Shown here in pieces: positions 1-7,054 of a stretch of 7,676 nucleotides of DNA. Under the pieces are notes generated by a model. The model worked only from the letters and a program-made list of their open reading frames with translations, was not told the DNA's origin and made no database searches. This stretch comes from Bifidobacteriaceae bacterium (GTDB lineage Bacteria; Actinomycetota; Actinomycetes; Actinomycetales; WQXJ01). Every line of letters starts with the position of its first letter. Position 1 is the stretch's first letter. The position numbers were made by a program, and so were the translations under genes. The stretch lies in NCBI GenBank assembly GCA_031268115.1, contig JAIRXV010000366.1, forward strand, positions 1-7,676, read 5' to 3'.

Positions 1-49
1 GGGTGGAAGCGGTCGCCGGGTGGAAGCGGTCGCCGGGTGGCGCGTCGCC
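1..49. repeat. 17-bp tandem repeat just past the valS stop
   Basis: Two identical 17-bp copies (gggtggaagcggtcgcc) lie at 1-17 and 18-34. A shortened, diverged third copy (gggtggcgcgtcgcc) follows at 35-49. The array may continue to the left of the window. It sits in the first bases after the valS stop codon, so it lies in the 3' untranslated or intergenic part of the valS transcript. No U-tract follows it on the minus strand, so I do not call it a terminator. On the minus strand each unit begins with a CCACCC-like core, as do the units of the array at 5303-5457. That likeness is weak. Confidence 0.8.
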
Positions 50-55
50 GGTCGG

Positions 56-2683
56 CTAGGCGAGGGTGGCCGCGATGATCGTCGGGGTGTCGGCGTTGGT
101 AGGAGTCAGTGTCAGCACGCGCGTCCGGCCGGCGGCCGCGATATCGCCATGGGCGCTATCGGCAGCGGCAAACAGGGCGGACGGGACGCCGATCTCAGCG
201 GACTCGATCTCGGCCCGCATGGACACCTTGGCCTCTGATTTGACTTTGCGCAACGCGGTCAGGACCGCGCCTGCGGCGTCGAGGGCATCGCGGGTGGCGC
301 CGGCCGCCGCCTCGCGCAGATTGCCACCTGAGGGCCAAGATGCCAAGTGGACCGAGCCTTGGTGCCACCAGGACCAAACCTCTTCCGTGGCGAACGGGAG
401 GAACGGGGCGAACAGGCGAAGCACTGCGTCCAACGCCAGCCCCAACGCGGCCCGGGCCGAAGCCGCCGCGACCTCGCCCGCCCGGCCATGCACCCGGTCC
501 TTGATGAGTTCGATGTAGTTGTCGCAGAACGTCCAAAAGAACGTCTCAGTCAGCTCCAACGCTCGCGTATGGTCGTATTCGGCCAAGGCCGCACCCGACC
601 GCTCGACGACCTCGGCCAAGGCCGCTAGGCAGGCCCGGTCAAGGGGCTCGGTGACGGCTTCCGGGCTGAGGCGGGGTCCGCCTTCGGTGAGAAAGCCCAA
701 CGCGAACTTCGAGGCATTGAGCAACTTGATCGCCAGACGCCGCCCAATCTTCATCTGGCCCTCGGAAAACTCGGCGTCTGTACCGAGTCGGGCGCTGGCC
801 GCCCAGTAGCGCACGGCGTCCGAACCGTGCCGCTCAAGCAATCCCATCGGCGTAACCACATTGCCCTTCGATTTGGACATTTTCTTGCGATCTGGATCTA
901 GAATGAAACCCGAGATAGCAGCGTTCGCAAATGGCAGCGAATTAAATTCGAGATGTGAACGCACCACCGTCGCAAATAGCCACGTGCGAATGATATCCTG
1001 GGCCTGTGGACGCAAATCCATTGGAAAAACCCGAGCGAACAGATCCGAGTCGGTGCTCCACCCTCCGGCAATTTCGGGAGTGAGTGAACTCGTGGCCCAG
1101 GTGTCCATAACGTCCGGGTCGCCAACAAAACCGCCGGGCATACCCCTTTGGCTCGGGCTATACCCCGGCGGGGTGTCCGACGACGGATCCACCGGAAGCG
1201 ACGATTCGCTCGCGGCGAGGGGCTGAGCGTAATCCGGTGCGCCGTCATCGTCCAGTGGATACCACACAGGGAACGGGACCCCGAAGAACCGCTGTCGGGA
1301 AATAAGCCAATCGCTGGTCAGGCCCTCCACCCAATTCTCGTAGCGCACCCGCATGAAATCCGGATACCAACGCAGTTCACGGCCGCGAGCCAAGAGCGCG
1401 GCCCGCACACCGCCATCCAGCCCACCATTGCGTATATACCACTGGCGTGTGGTGACAATCTCTAAAGGCCTATCGCCCTTCTCGAAGAACTTAACGGGAT
1501 GCGTAATCGGAGTGGGCGCGCCCACCAAGTCGCCCGATTCGCCCAGCAGCTCCACCAGCCGCGCGCGAGCAGAAAACGGGGTCTTGCCTGCTATTTCGTC
1601 GTACACGGCTCGACCGCCGGGCGAGTCTAGACCCAAGGGAGGGTTTGCTAGGAGCCGCCCATCCCATCCAAGTATGGCGCGCGTAGGCAGATGCAATTCG
1701 CGCCACCAAACGACATCGGTGACATCGCCGAAGGTGCAGATCATGGCAATGCCAGAACCCTTATCCGGTTCAGCTAGCCGGTGTGCCACGACAGGCACCT
1801 CAACGTCGAACAAGGGCGTACGCACGGTGGTGCCGAACAACGGTTGGTAACGCGCATCGTCCGGATGGGCCACCAATGCGACACACGCCGGCAGTAGCTC
1901 CGGGCGCGTAGTTTCTATATAAACCGGTTTGTCCGCCGCTAGCGAATGAAAACCGATGCGATGGTAAGCGCCCGGAGTTACGCGGTCTTCCAGCTCGGCC
2001 TGGGCCACAGCGGTGCGGAAAGTAACATCCCACAGAGTGGGAGCCTCAGCCTGATAGACCTCGCCGCGAGCCAAATTGCGCAAGAAAGCCCGCTGGGACG
2101 CTGCCCGGGCGGACGAGCCGATAGTCTGATAAGTCTGGCTCCAATCGATGGAAAGGCCAAGGCGGCGCCACAACGCCTCGAACTGCTTCTCATCCTCTCC
2201 CGAAAGGCGTTCGCATAGTTCCACGAAATTTCGGCGCGACACTGGCACCTGGTCGGCTGCTTTGACCGACTTGGCGTCGCCATCGTGCGGGGGAACAAAC
2301 CCCGGTTCATAGGGCAAGGACGGATCGCAGCGAACGCCGTAATAGTTCTGGACGCGGCGTTCTGTGGGAAGCCCATTATCGTCCCAACCCATCGGGTAGA
2401 AGACCTGCTTTCCGGCCATACGTTGGTAACGGGCAACGATGTCAGTGTGAGTGTAGGAAAACACGTGACCTACGTGCAGCGAACCGGAGACCGTAGGCGG
2501 CGGAGTGTCAATCGAGTAGACCCGATCTCGGGTGGCGCCGGTATCGAAACGATAAGTCTGGGCCTGGTTCCACCTGGCATCCCAACGTTCTTCGAGCCCC
2601 TCGAGGGCGGGACGCTCAGGGACCCGCGGTTCGATCGGCAGATCCGTAGTTGGGGTGGCAGGTTGGACGGGTTGCGCGCTCAC
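56..2683 (-). CDS. valS: Valine--tRNA ligase (valyl-tRNA synthetase), archaeal-like type
   Basis: This cytoplasmic class Ia synthetase charges tRNA-Val with valine using ATP. The product is 875 residues, the usual length for the family. From the chosen start, the HIGH-type ATP motif is HVGH at 70-73 and KMSKS is at 601-605. The inserted editing domain, which hydrolyses mischarged Thr-tRNA, lies roughly at 185-390 and carries the TTRPE motif at 258-262. The SDWLISRQR stretch (457-465) and VMDTWATSS (525-533) precede KMSKS. The anticodon-binding helical domain is about 675-785. The GWDDNGLPTERRVQNYYGV block marks the archaeal-like ValS branch rather than the branch typified by E. coli. No CxxC zinc knuckle follows the FPVWY segment. 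An in-frame GTG at 2701 would add six residues, but GGAGGA at 2693-2698 sits 9 nt before the GTG at 2683, so the shorter form is preferred. GC is uneven: about 45% at 901-960 against about 73% at 241-300. Confidence 0.97.
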   Translation of the reverse strand: MSAQPVQPATPTTDLPIEPRVPERPALEGLEERWDARWNQAQTYRFDTGATRDRVYSIDTPPPTVSGSLHVGHVFSYTHTDIVARYQRMAGKQVFYPMGWDDNGLPTERRVQNYYGVRCDPSLPYEPGFVPPHDGDAKSVKAADQVPVSRRNFVELCERLSGEDEKQFEALWRRLGLSIDWSQTYQTIGSSARAASQRAFLRNLARGEVYQAEAPTLWDVTFRTAVAQAELEDRVTPGAYHRIGFHSLAADKPVYIETTRPELLPACVALVAHPDDARYQPLFGTTVRTPLFDVEVPVVAHRLAEPDKGSGIAMICTFGDVTDVVWWRELHLPTRAILGWDGRLLANPPLGLDSPGGRAVYDEIAGKTPFSARARLVELLGESGDLVGAPTPITHPVKFFEKGDRPLEIVTTRQWYIRNGGLDGGVRAALLARGRELRWYPDFMRVRYENWVEGLTSDWLISRQRFFGVPFPVWYPLDDDGAPDYAQPLAASESSLPVDPSSDTPPGYSPSQRGMPGGFVGDPDVMDTWATSSLTPEIAGGWSTDSDLFARVFPMDLRPQAQDIIRTWLFATVVRSHLEFNSLPFANAAISGFILDPDRKKMSKSKGNVVTPMGLLERHGSDAVRYWAASARLGTDAEFSEGQMKIGRRLAIKLLNASKFALGFLTEGGPRLSPEAVTEPLDRACLAALAEVVERSGAALAEYDHTRALELTETFFWTFCDNYIELIKDRVHGRAGEVAAASARAALGLALDAVLRLFAPFLPFATEEVWSWWHQGSVHLASWPSGGNLREAAAGATRDALDAAGAVLTALRKVKSEAKVSMRAEIESAEIGVPSALFAAADSAHGDIAAAGRTRVLTLTPTNADTPTIIAATLA

Positions 2684-2692
2684 GGTTGTACA

Positions 2693-2698
2693 TCCTCC
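2693..2698 (-). promoter_or_regulatory. Shine-Dalgarno of valS, decides the start
   Basis: GGAGGA on the minus strand lies 9 nt upstream of the GTG at 2681-2683. It overlaps the alternative in-frame GTG at 2699-2701, which has no comparable site of its own. It therefore supports the protein beginning VSAQPVQ (translated as M) over the six-residue-longer form. Confidence 0.85.
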
Positions 2699-2782
2699 CA
2701 CCTAGCCGCGCCCAACAAGACCGCCCCCGGGGTTCTAAACGAAGCGCAACACCCCTACGGTTGTGGTTGCTCGAAATCACGA

Positions 2783-2801
2783 CCAGCAGTAGGTTCGCTG
2801 G
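2783..2801 (-). terminator. Weak stem-loop after copA, possible terminator
   Basis: On the minus strand CCAGC and GCTGG form a 5-bp perfect stem around a 9-nt loop, 24-42 nt past the copA stop. A short run (TGATTT) follows, not a proper U-tract. It could end the copA transcript before valS, or it could be chance in GC-rich DNA. I saw no convincing -35/-10 pair for valS in the rest of this 141-bp gap. Confidence 0.3.
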
Positions 2802-2824
2802 CCCCGACCCCACGGCCCAAGGGG

Positions 2825-5161
2825 TTAGCGGCCGCTCTGGCCGTCCTTAGACCAAGCCTTGAAGCGGCGTAGCCGCAGGGAGTTGGATACCACGAACATC
2901 GAGCTGAGCGCCATGGCCGCCCCCGCGATGAGCGGGTTGAGCAGGCCCAGGGCGGCCAGCGGGATGGCGGCCGTGTTGTACGCGAAGGCCCAGAACAAGT
3001 TGGACCTGATGATCCGTAGGGTCTTGGCGGACAGACGGATCGCGTCCGGCACCGTGCGCAGGTCGCCCCGCACCAGGGTCAGATCGCTGGCCTCGATCGC
3101 CGCATCGGTACCCGAACCCATGGCTAGGCCGAGATCCGCCGTGGCCAGGGCCGCCGAGTCGTTGATGCCGTCTCCAACCATTGCGACTCGCGCACCCGCC
3201 TGCTGGAGTTGCGCGATGACTCTCACTTTGTCTTCCGGCAGCACCTCCGCAATCACCTGCTCGATCCCGACTTTCCGCGCGATGGCGTGGGCGGCGCGCT
3301 CGTTATCGCCAGTCAGCAGGATCGGTTTCAGCCCAAGTTGCACCAGCTCCGCGATGGCCTGCGCCGATGTCGGTTTAGGTTCGTCGCCCACCGCGATCAT
3401 TCCTCGCACCCGCCCGTCCCACGCCACTGCAACCGCCGTGAGCCCTTGGGTTTCGGCCTGGACGATGCCGTCCATCACCTCATCCGGCATCGTGAACCCG
3501 GCCGCTTCGACCCAGGTGGGTTTGCCCGCCGAAACCTCGACGCCTTCGACAAGGGCGCGGACTCCCCTCCCAGGCAACGCCTCGAAACCGACGATGGCTT
3601 CGGCGGATGACGGTACGCCTCGGCCCGAGCGCCCGTGGTCCACGCCAATCTGTTCGGTGTCCGTGTGGGCTGCTATGGCGGTGGCCACGGGATGCTCGGA
3701 TGGGCGCTCGACTGCCGCCGCGTACGCCCAGAACTGGTCCGGGTCTTGTCCGTTCGCAAGGACGGCTCCGGTCACGCCCATGCGGCCCGTGGTCACAGTC
3801 CCTGTCTTATCGAGCACAACTGTGTCTATTCGTTTAACGGTCTCTAGCACCTCTGGCCCTTTTATGAGGATGCCGAGCTGAGCCCCTCGGCCCGTACCCA
3901 CAAGTAGGGCCGTTGGTGTCGCTAAACCCAACGCGCAGGGGCAGGCGATGATGAGGACGGCCACTGCGGCCGTGAACGATTCGGACACTCGGCCGGTCCG
4001 TATCAGCCACACCGCGAGCGTGACAAGCGCAATGCCGATCACAATCGGCACGAATACTCCTGAGATTCGATCGGCCAGCCGCTGCACCGCTGCCTTACCG
4101 TTCTGCGCTTGGGTCACGAGCTTGGCGATCTGCGCCAAAGCCGTATCGGCCCCGACTCGCGTGGCTTCCACCACGAGGCTCCCCTCGACCGCCAGAGTCG
4201 CTCCGGCCACTGCATCGCCCACGCCCACTTCGACGGGCACGGATTCGCCGGTGAGGAGGGAAGCATCGACCGCCGAGGACCCCTGGCGCACTACCCCGTC
4301 TGTCGCGATCTTCTCGCCGGGGCGGACGACGAATAGATCGCCGACTGCCAACCGCTGCACGGGCACCCGCCGTTCGGGGCCGCCGATGCCGTCTGGCAGT
4401 ATCGAAACCTCTTTCGCTCCCAAATCGAGTAGAGCGCGCAGCGCAGCCCCTGAACGCCGCTTTGCCCGAGTCTCAAAATAGCGCCCGGCAAGGATAAGCA
4501 CGGTGACTGCCGCGGCGACCTCTAGGTAGATCTCGGCGACGCCCGTCTTTGCTGTCAACGAAAAGTCCATTCTCATTCCCGGCATCCCGGCTCCGCCTAA
4601 GAACAGCGCCCACAACGACCAAAGGTAGGCGGCGGAAACGCCTATTGAGATGAGTGTGTCCATCGTTGCGGCGCCGTGGCGGGCGTTGATCCAGGCGGCG
4701 CGATGGAAGGGTAGCGCTCCCCAAACCACCACCGGCGAGGCGAGCGTCAACGACAGCCATTGCCAATAGGTGAATTGAAGCGGCGGGATCATGGCCATCG
4801 CCAGCACTGGGGCGGTAAGAACAGCGCAGATTGTCAGCCGCGCGGCCGCTTGCGATGCGGCATCGTCCGTGGCCGTGGTGCCATCCTGGGCCGTGGTGCC
4901 ATCCTGGGCGGTAGCGTCTGGGCCAGGATTGGGGAGGATTTCCCGGGCGCCATATCCGGCATCCTCAACGGCCTGAATCAAATCGGCTGAGGTGATTTCC
5001 CCGGTCACGGACACCGCGGCGGTCTCCAACGCGAGGTTGACGCTCGCCTCGACACCCTCCAGTCGGTTGAGTTTCTTTTCGATACGGTTGGCGCAGGCCG
5101 CGCAGGTCATGCCCGTCAAAGTGAGATCGACGGTGCGCGTGGTCTCAGGGGCGGATGTCAT
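2825..5161 (-). CDS. copA: Copper-transporting P1B-type ATPase (CopA-like)
   Basis: This integral membrane pump uses ATP to move Cu(I) out of the cytosol. Its 778 residues begin with one HMA domain carrying GMTCAAC (Cys20, Cys23), followed by an Asp/Thr-rich linker at about 80-103. Eight membrane segments lie near 106-125, 134-152, 165-190, 209-228, 366-387, 395-421, 720-740 and 743-760. Catalytic motifs are complete: TGES (304-307) in the actuator domain, CPC (407-409) in the metal path, the phosphorylated DKTGT (Asp451), SEHP (488-491) in the nucleotide domain, TGDN (617-620) and GDGIND (663-668). YN (728-729) and MxxSS (750-754) in the last two helices are the Cu(I) subgroup signature, which argues against Zn/Cd or Ag-only types. 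AAGGAAGG lies 9 nt before the ATG. Export is the usual role. Supply of copper to an extracytoplasmic enzyme is also possible, given the cupredoxin protein encoded upstream. Confidence 0.97.
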   Translation of the reverse strand: MTSAPETTRTVDLTLTGMTCAACANRIEKKLNRLEGVEASVNLALETAAVSVTGEITSADLIQAVEDAGYGAREILPNPGPDATAQDGTTAQDGTTATDDAASQAAARLTICAVLTAPVLAMAMIPPLQFTYWQWLSLTLASPVVVWGALPFHRAAWINARHGAATMDTLISIGVSAAYLWSLWALFLGGAGMPGMRMDFSLTAKTGVAEIYLEVAAAVTVLILAGRYFETRAKRRSGAALRALLDLGAKEVSILPDGIGGPERRVPVQRLAVGDLFVVRPGEKIATDGVVRQGSSAVDASLLTGESVPVEVGVGDAVAGATLAVEGSLVVEATRVGADTALAQIAKLVTQAQNGKAAVQRLADRISGVFVPIVIGIALVTLAVWLIRTGRVSESFTAAVAVLIIACPCALGLATPTALLVGTGRGAQLGILIKGPEVLETVKRIDTVVLDKTGTVTTGRMGVTGAVLANGQDPDQFWAYAAAVERPSEHPVATAIAAHTDTEQIGVDHGRSGRGVPSSAEAIVGFEALPGRGVRALVEGVEVSAGKPTWVEAAGFTMPDEVMDGIVQAETQGLTAVAVAWDGRVRGMIAVGDEPKPTSAQAIAELVQLGLKPILLTGDNERAAHAIARKVGIEQVIAEVLPEDKVRVIAQLQQAGARVAMVGDGINDSAALATADLGLAMGSGTDAAIEASDLTLVRGDLRTVPDAIRLSAKTLRIIRSNLFWAFAYNTAAIPLAALGLLNPLIAGAAMALSSMFVVSNSLRLRRFKAWSKDGQSGR
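4871..4906. repeat. 18-bp perfect tandem duplication inside copA
   Basis: The 18-bp unit ggccgtggtgccatcctg occurs twice head to tail at 4871-4888 and 4889-4906. On the coding strand it gives two copies of the six residues AQDGTT in the linker between the HMA domain and the first membrane helix. The reading frame is kept. It looks like a recent slippage event in a flexible, acidic linker. Confidence 0.9.
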
Positions 5162-5170
5162 GGTCCGTGT

Positions 5171-5178
5171 CCTTCCTT
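5171..5178 (-). promoter_or_regulatory. Shine-Dalgarno of copA
   Basis: AAGGAAGG on the minus strand lies 9 nt before the ATG at 5159-5161. It overlaps the downstream copy of the direct repeat at 5175-5188, so anything binding that repeat in the mRNA would also affect ribosome access. Confidence 0.8.
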
Positions 5179-5209
5179 AGTGCCGTTGTAGCCACCTTAG
5201 GAGCCGTTG
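5175..5209 (-). promoter_or_regulatory. Two imperfect direct repeats in the copA leader
   Basis: Read on the minus strand, CAACGGCTCCTAAGG (5195-5209) is followed by CAACGGCACTAAGG (5175-5188). They match at all but two positions, one of them a one-base length difference. Their starts are about 21 bp apart, close to two helical turns. The second copy runs into the copA Shine-Dalgarno. Possible readings are a paired protein-binding site or a small duplication of the leader. The sequence is not a recognisable CsoR, CopY or CueR operator. A weak -10-like TACAAC lies between the copies. Confidence 0.45.
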
Positions 5210-5274
5210 AAGGGGCGGTCCCCAGCCGCGTTTGCGGGCTCGGGGCTTCACCCTCGCCTCCTCACGCGGCCAAC

Positions 5275-5293
5275 GGCCGGTTCTTCGCCGGCC
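5275..5293. terminator. GC-rich stem-loop upstream of copA
   Basis: A perfect 6-bp stem (GGCCGG / CCGGCC) closes a 7-nt loop. On the minus strand it lies about 115-130 nt before the copA start. No U-tract follows. It could be a second barrier to read-through from the cupredoxin gene or a structure in the copA leader. The type 'terminator' is tentative. Confidence 0.3.
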
Positions 5294-5302
5294 TCCAAGT
5301 TA

Positions 5303-5457
5303 GACGATGCCGTCGCCACCCAGGTGGACCGGCGCCACGCAGGTGGACGATGCCGTTCCGACCCAGGTGGACCGGCGCCACGCGGGCGCACTGATGCCGT
5401 CCCCACCCAGGTGGAGGCGCCCACGCAGGTGGACGACGCCGTTCCCACCCAGCCGCC
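5303..5457. repeat. Tandem array with 43-bp period, two 13-bp sites per unit
   Basis: Seven sites built on CCACCCAGGTGGA or CCACGCAGGTGGA start at 5316, 5335, 5359, 5378, 5403, 5421 and 5445. Spacing alternates 19, 24, 19, 25, 18, 24, so the true unit is about 43 bp with an A site (CCACCC core) and a B site (CCACGC core). The sites at 5378 and 5445 are diverged. The A core is nearly self-complementary (CCACC-CA-GGTGG). GATGCCGT-like and GGCGCCACG segments fill the gaps. The array lies between the two copper genes and codes for nothing I recognise; open frames across it give low-complexity shadows. The 372-bp gap it occupies holds, besides this array, only the hairpins and leader repeats listed separately. 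Confidence 0.85.
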
Positions 5458-5478
5458 CCGGTGCCGCTCAGGCGCACT

Positions 5479-5510
5479 GGCGCCACGCCGCAGATCTGGA
5501 CCGTGGCGCC
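5479..5510 (-). terminator. Strong stem-loop just past the cupredoxin gene stop
   Basis: A perfect 9-bp stem (GGCGCCACG / CGTGGCGCC) closes a 14-nt loop that contains the palindrome CAGATCTG. It begins 24 nt after the stop codon of the upstream gene on the minus strand. No U-run follows, as is common for GC-rich actinobacterial terminators. The arm sequence GGCGCCACG also appears at 5331-5339 and 5374-5382 inside the neighbouring array, so the other arm could pair with more than one partner. Confidence 0.5.
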
Positions 5511-5533
5511 CGAACCGGATTCGTCTCTGCACG

Positions 5534-7018
5534 TCACAGGGGGTCCTGCGCGTCCTCGGCGTCGCTTGGAGCGGGTATCACTTCGATAGAGGCAGGAAAC
5601 ATGCCCATGCCGCAGGTGTAGACCAGTGTGCCAACTTGATTCGGCGTGAACTCGACCACGTTCGCACCGGGCTGAAGATTCACGTAACCCAAGCCCATGG
5701 CCTCCAAGTTCATGCTCGAAGCGCACGACAATCCTTTCGATTCGATCTCCCAGCGCACTGGACGCCCGGCGTACACCGCGGCAGTGGCCGGTTCGTAACC
5801 ACCGCCGGACTGGACGGTCCTGAGAACTTGCGTGCCGTCATCGTCGGAAACATTGTCGCTCCGAGCTATGACATTCTGGGTGGAGGCGGCGGGCCGCCCC
5901 AAACCGGGGTTGAGGATACGAACGGCTCCCACGACGTTGACCAGCGCAAACGCGAGCACGGCCACTCCAGCCAACCGGAACACGTGGGCCGCGGCCTTAC
6001 CCGATGCCAGCGCCCCCAACGAACCCACAGCGAAAAGCCCGGGTGCGGTGCCGAGCGCGAACACGCCCATAATCGCCCCGGCACGCACTGGACTGCCGGT
6101 GGCCAGGGCAAATACCTGTACGGCCTGGGTAAACGCACACGGCAAGAAGAACGATCCGACCCCCAGCAGCAAGGCACTCGAATCGCGATACGCCCGCCGT
6201 CCTTCCACTCGTTCCATCCACCGCGTCAACCCTGCCGGCAAAGTGACCGACACCCGAGCGGCACGGGGCGAAACCCCCGTCAAACGCAGCCCAATAACAC
6301 CCATGACCAGTGCCACGGCAAGTGTGAGCAGTGCTAGTCCGCGCCCGTTGATCTGGAAAGCCGCCCCAACCGTCCCAAGCAAAGCGCCCAAACCCGCAAA
6401 ACCGGCCACGCGCCCAAGGTTGAACATGGCCTGCGGGCGGAGTCGGCGAGTCGGAGGCAAGCCAGGATGGTCTTTCGCGAACTTCGCGGATAGCGAAAGG
6501 ACCAGCCCACCCACCAACGCCATGCACGTAGATAGCGACGCGATTACCCCGAGCGCCAAAACGATACCGAGACTCCCCGTCCCATTTGCGCTGGTCATTC
6601 GATCCGTCAGCCGGTTTAGTCCGAGACCGTTCGCGCCCCATACCAGGGCGGTCATCGCGATAGCGGCAAGGATCAAATCGCGCCACACCGCTTTGTCCCT
6701 GGAAATAGCGGGCAGAGCCGAGGCCCCCACGTGATAGCCGGCCTGCTCGATGACGGCCTCGATCTGCTCGGCCGGCACACTCCCGGTCGCCAAGACGGTG
6801 GCCTGGCCCTTAGCCAAGGACACTTTCGCTTCCTTGACGCCCGGGATACCTCGCAGGAGCTTGCCCACGCGCACCTCACACGCGCCGCATGTCATACCCG
6901 AGATGGGCACGGTTGTGCGGACGCGCCGGTTCGCGCCATCGGATCGGCCGGAGTCGCCCGCGCCCATCGTGGACGATGACGGCACCCGCCTTGCTCGCGG
7001 CACGGAACGTTGGGACAT
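5534..7018 (-). CDS. HMA - SafE/DsbD-like membrane - cupredoxin copper protein
   Basis: This predicted membrane copper-handling protein has 494 residues from the chosen start. An HMA domain with GMTCGAC (Cys44, Cys47) comes first. Seven membrane segments follow, near 115-135, 149-177, 198-223, 227-249, 281-305, 312-337 and 345-368. They carry STCMALVGG (Cys165) and FFLPCAFTQA (Cys294), which match the sulfite exporter TauE/SafE, DsbD_2-like family. A C-terminal cupredoxin-like domain (about 396-481) has candidate copper ligands Cys432, Cys469, Met471 and Met473 in SCASS and YTCGMGMF. Arg/Lys-rich loops after helices 2 and 4 fit a cytoplasmic HMA and an external cupredoxin. The family name does not prove sulfite transport. 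A GTG at 7057 would add 13 residues but has no Shine-Dalgarno; the ATG at 7018 has GAGG 6 nt upstream. An ATG at 6967 also lacks one. It likely works with the CopA encoded next downstream. Confidence 0.9.
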   Translation of the reverse strand: MSQRSVPRARRVPSSSTMGAGDSGRSDGANRRVRTTVPISGMTCGACEVRVGKLLRGIPGVKEAKVSLAKGQATVLATGSVPAEQIEAVIEQAGYHVGASALPAISRDKAVWRDLILAAIAMTALVWGANGLGLNRLTDRMTSANGTGSLGIVLALGVIASLSTCMALVGGLVLSLSAKFAKDHPGLPPTRRLRPQAMFNLGRVAGFAGLGALLGTVGAAFQINGRGLALLTLAVALVMGVIGLRLTGVSPRAARVSVTLPAGLTRWMERVEGRRAYRDSSALLLGVGSFFLPCAFTQAVQVFALATGSPVRAGAIMGVFALGTAPGLFAVGSLGALASGKAAAHVFRLAGVAVLAFALVNVVGAVRILNPGLGRPAASTQNVIARSDNVSDDDGTQVLRTVQSGGGYEPATAAVYAGRPVRWEIESKGLSCASSMNLEAMGLGYVNLQPGANVVEFTPNQVGTLVYTCGMGMFPASIEVIPAPSDAEDAQDPL

Positions 7019-7035
7019 GGGTTGCCTCACGGGTG

Positions 7036-7054
7036 GATCAAGTGATCGATTAGA
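7036..7054 (-). promoter_or_regulatory. Possible promoter -10 and operator palindrome of the cupredoxin gene
   Basis: On the minus strand TCTAAT (7049-7054) matches the -10 consensus at five of six bases. It is followed at once by the inverted repeat GATCA-CT-TGATC (7036-7047), which would cover the transcription start, a typical repressor position. No good -35 is seen. If correct, the transcript would start near 7042, which rules out the GTG at 7057 and supports the ATG at 7018. Confidence 0.3.

Noticed and set aside
2684..2824. T-box riboswitch before valS
   Set aside because: The gap is only 141 nt, shorter than usual. I found no conserved T-box AGGGTGGNACCGCG-type sequence or convincing specifier stem.
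2859..3881. Long plus-strand open frame of 340 codons
   Set aside because: It lies fully antisense to copA, whose motifs are complete on the minus strand. The translation has no recognisable domain.
5212..5223. GGGG-CGGT-CCCC inverted repeat upstream of copA as a CsoR operator
   Set aside because: The known CsoR pattern has C-runs before G-runs flanked by TA. Here the order is reversed, and a 4-bp G/C palindrome is expected by chance at this GC content.
5303..5457. CRISPR array
   Set aside because: There are no unique spacers. The units abut, differ in length (39-47 bp) and are degenerate throughout. No cas gene is present.
5207..6337. Plus-strand open frame of 376 codons
   Set aside because: It runs through the repeat array and then antisense to the well-supported cupredoxin gene. 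Its product is low complexity with no domain, so it is a shadow frame of GC-rich DNA.
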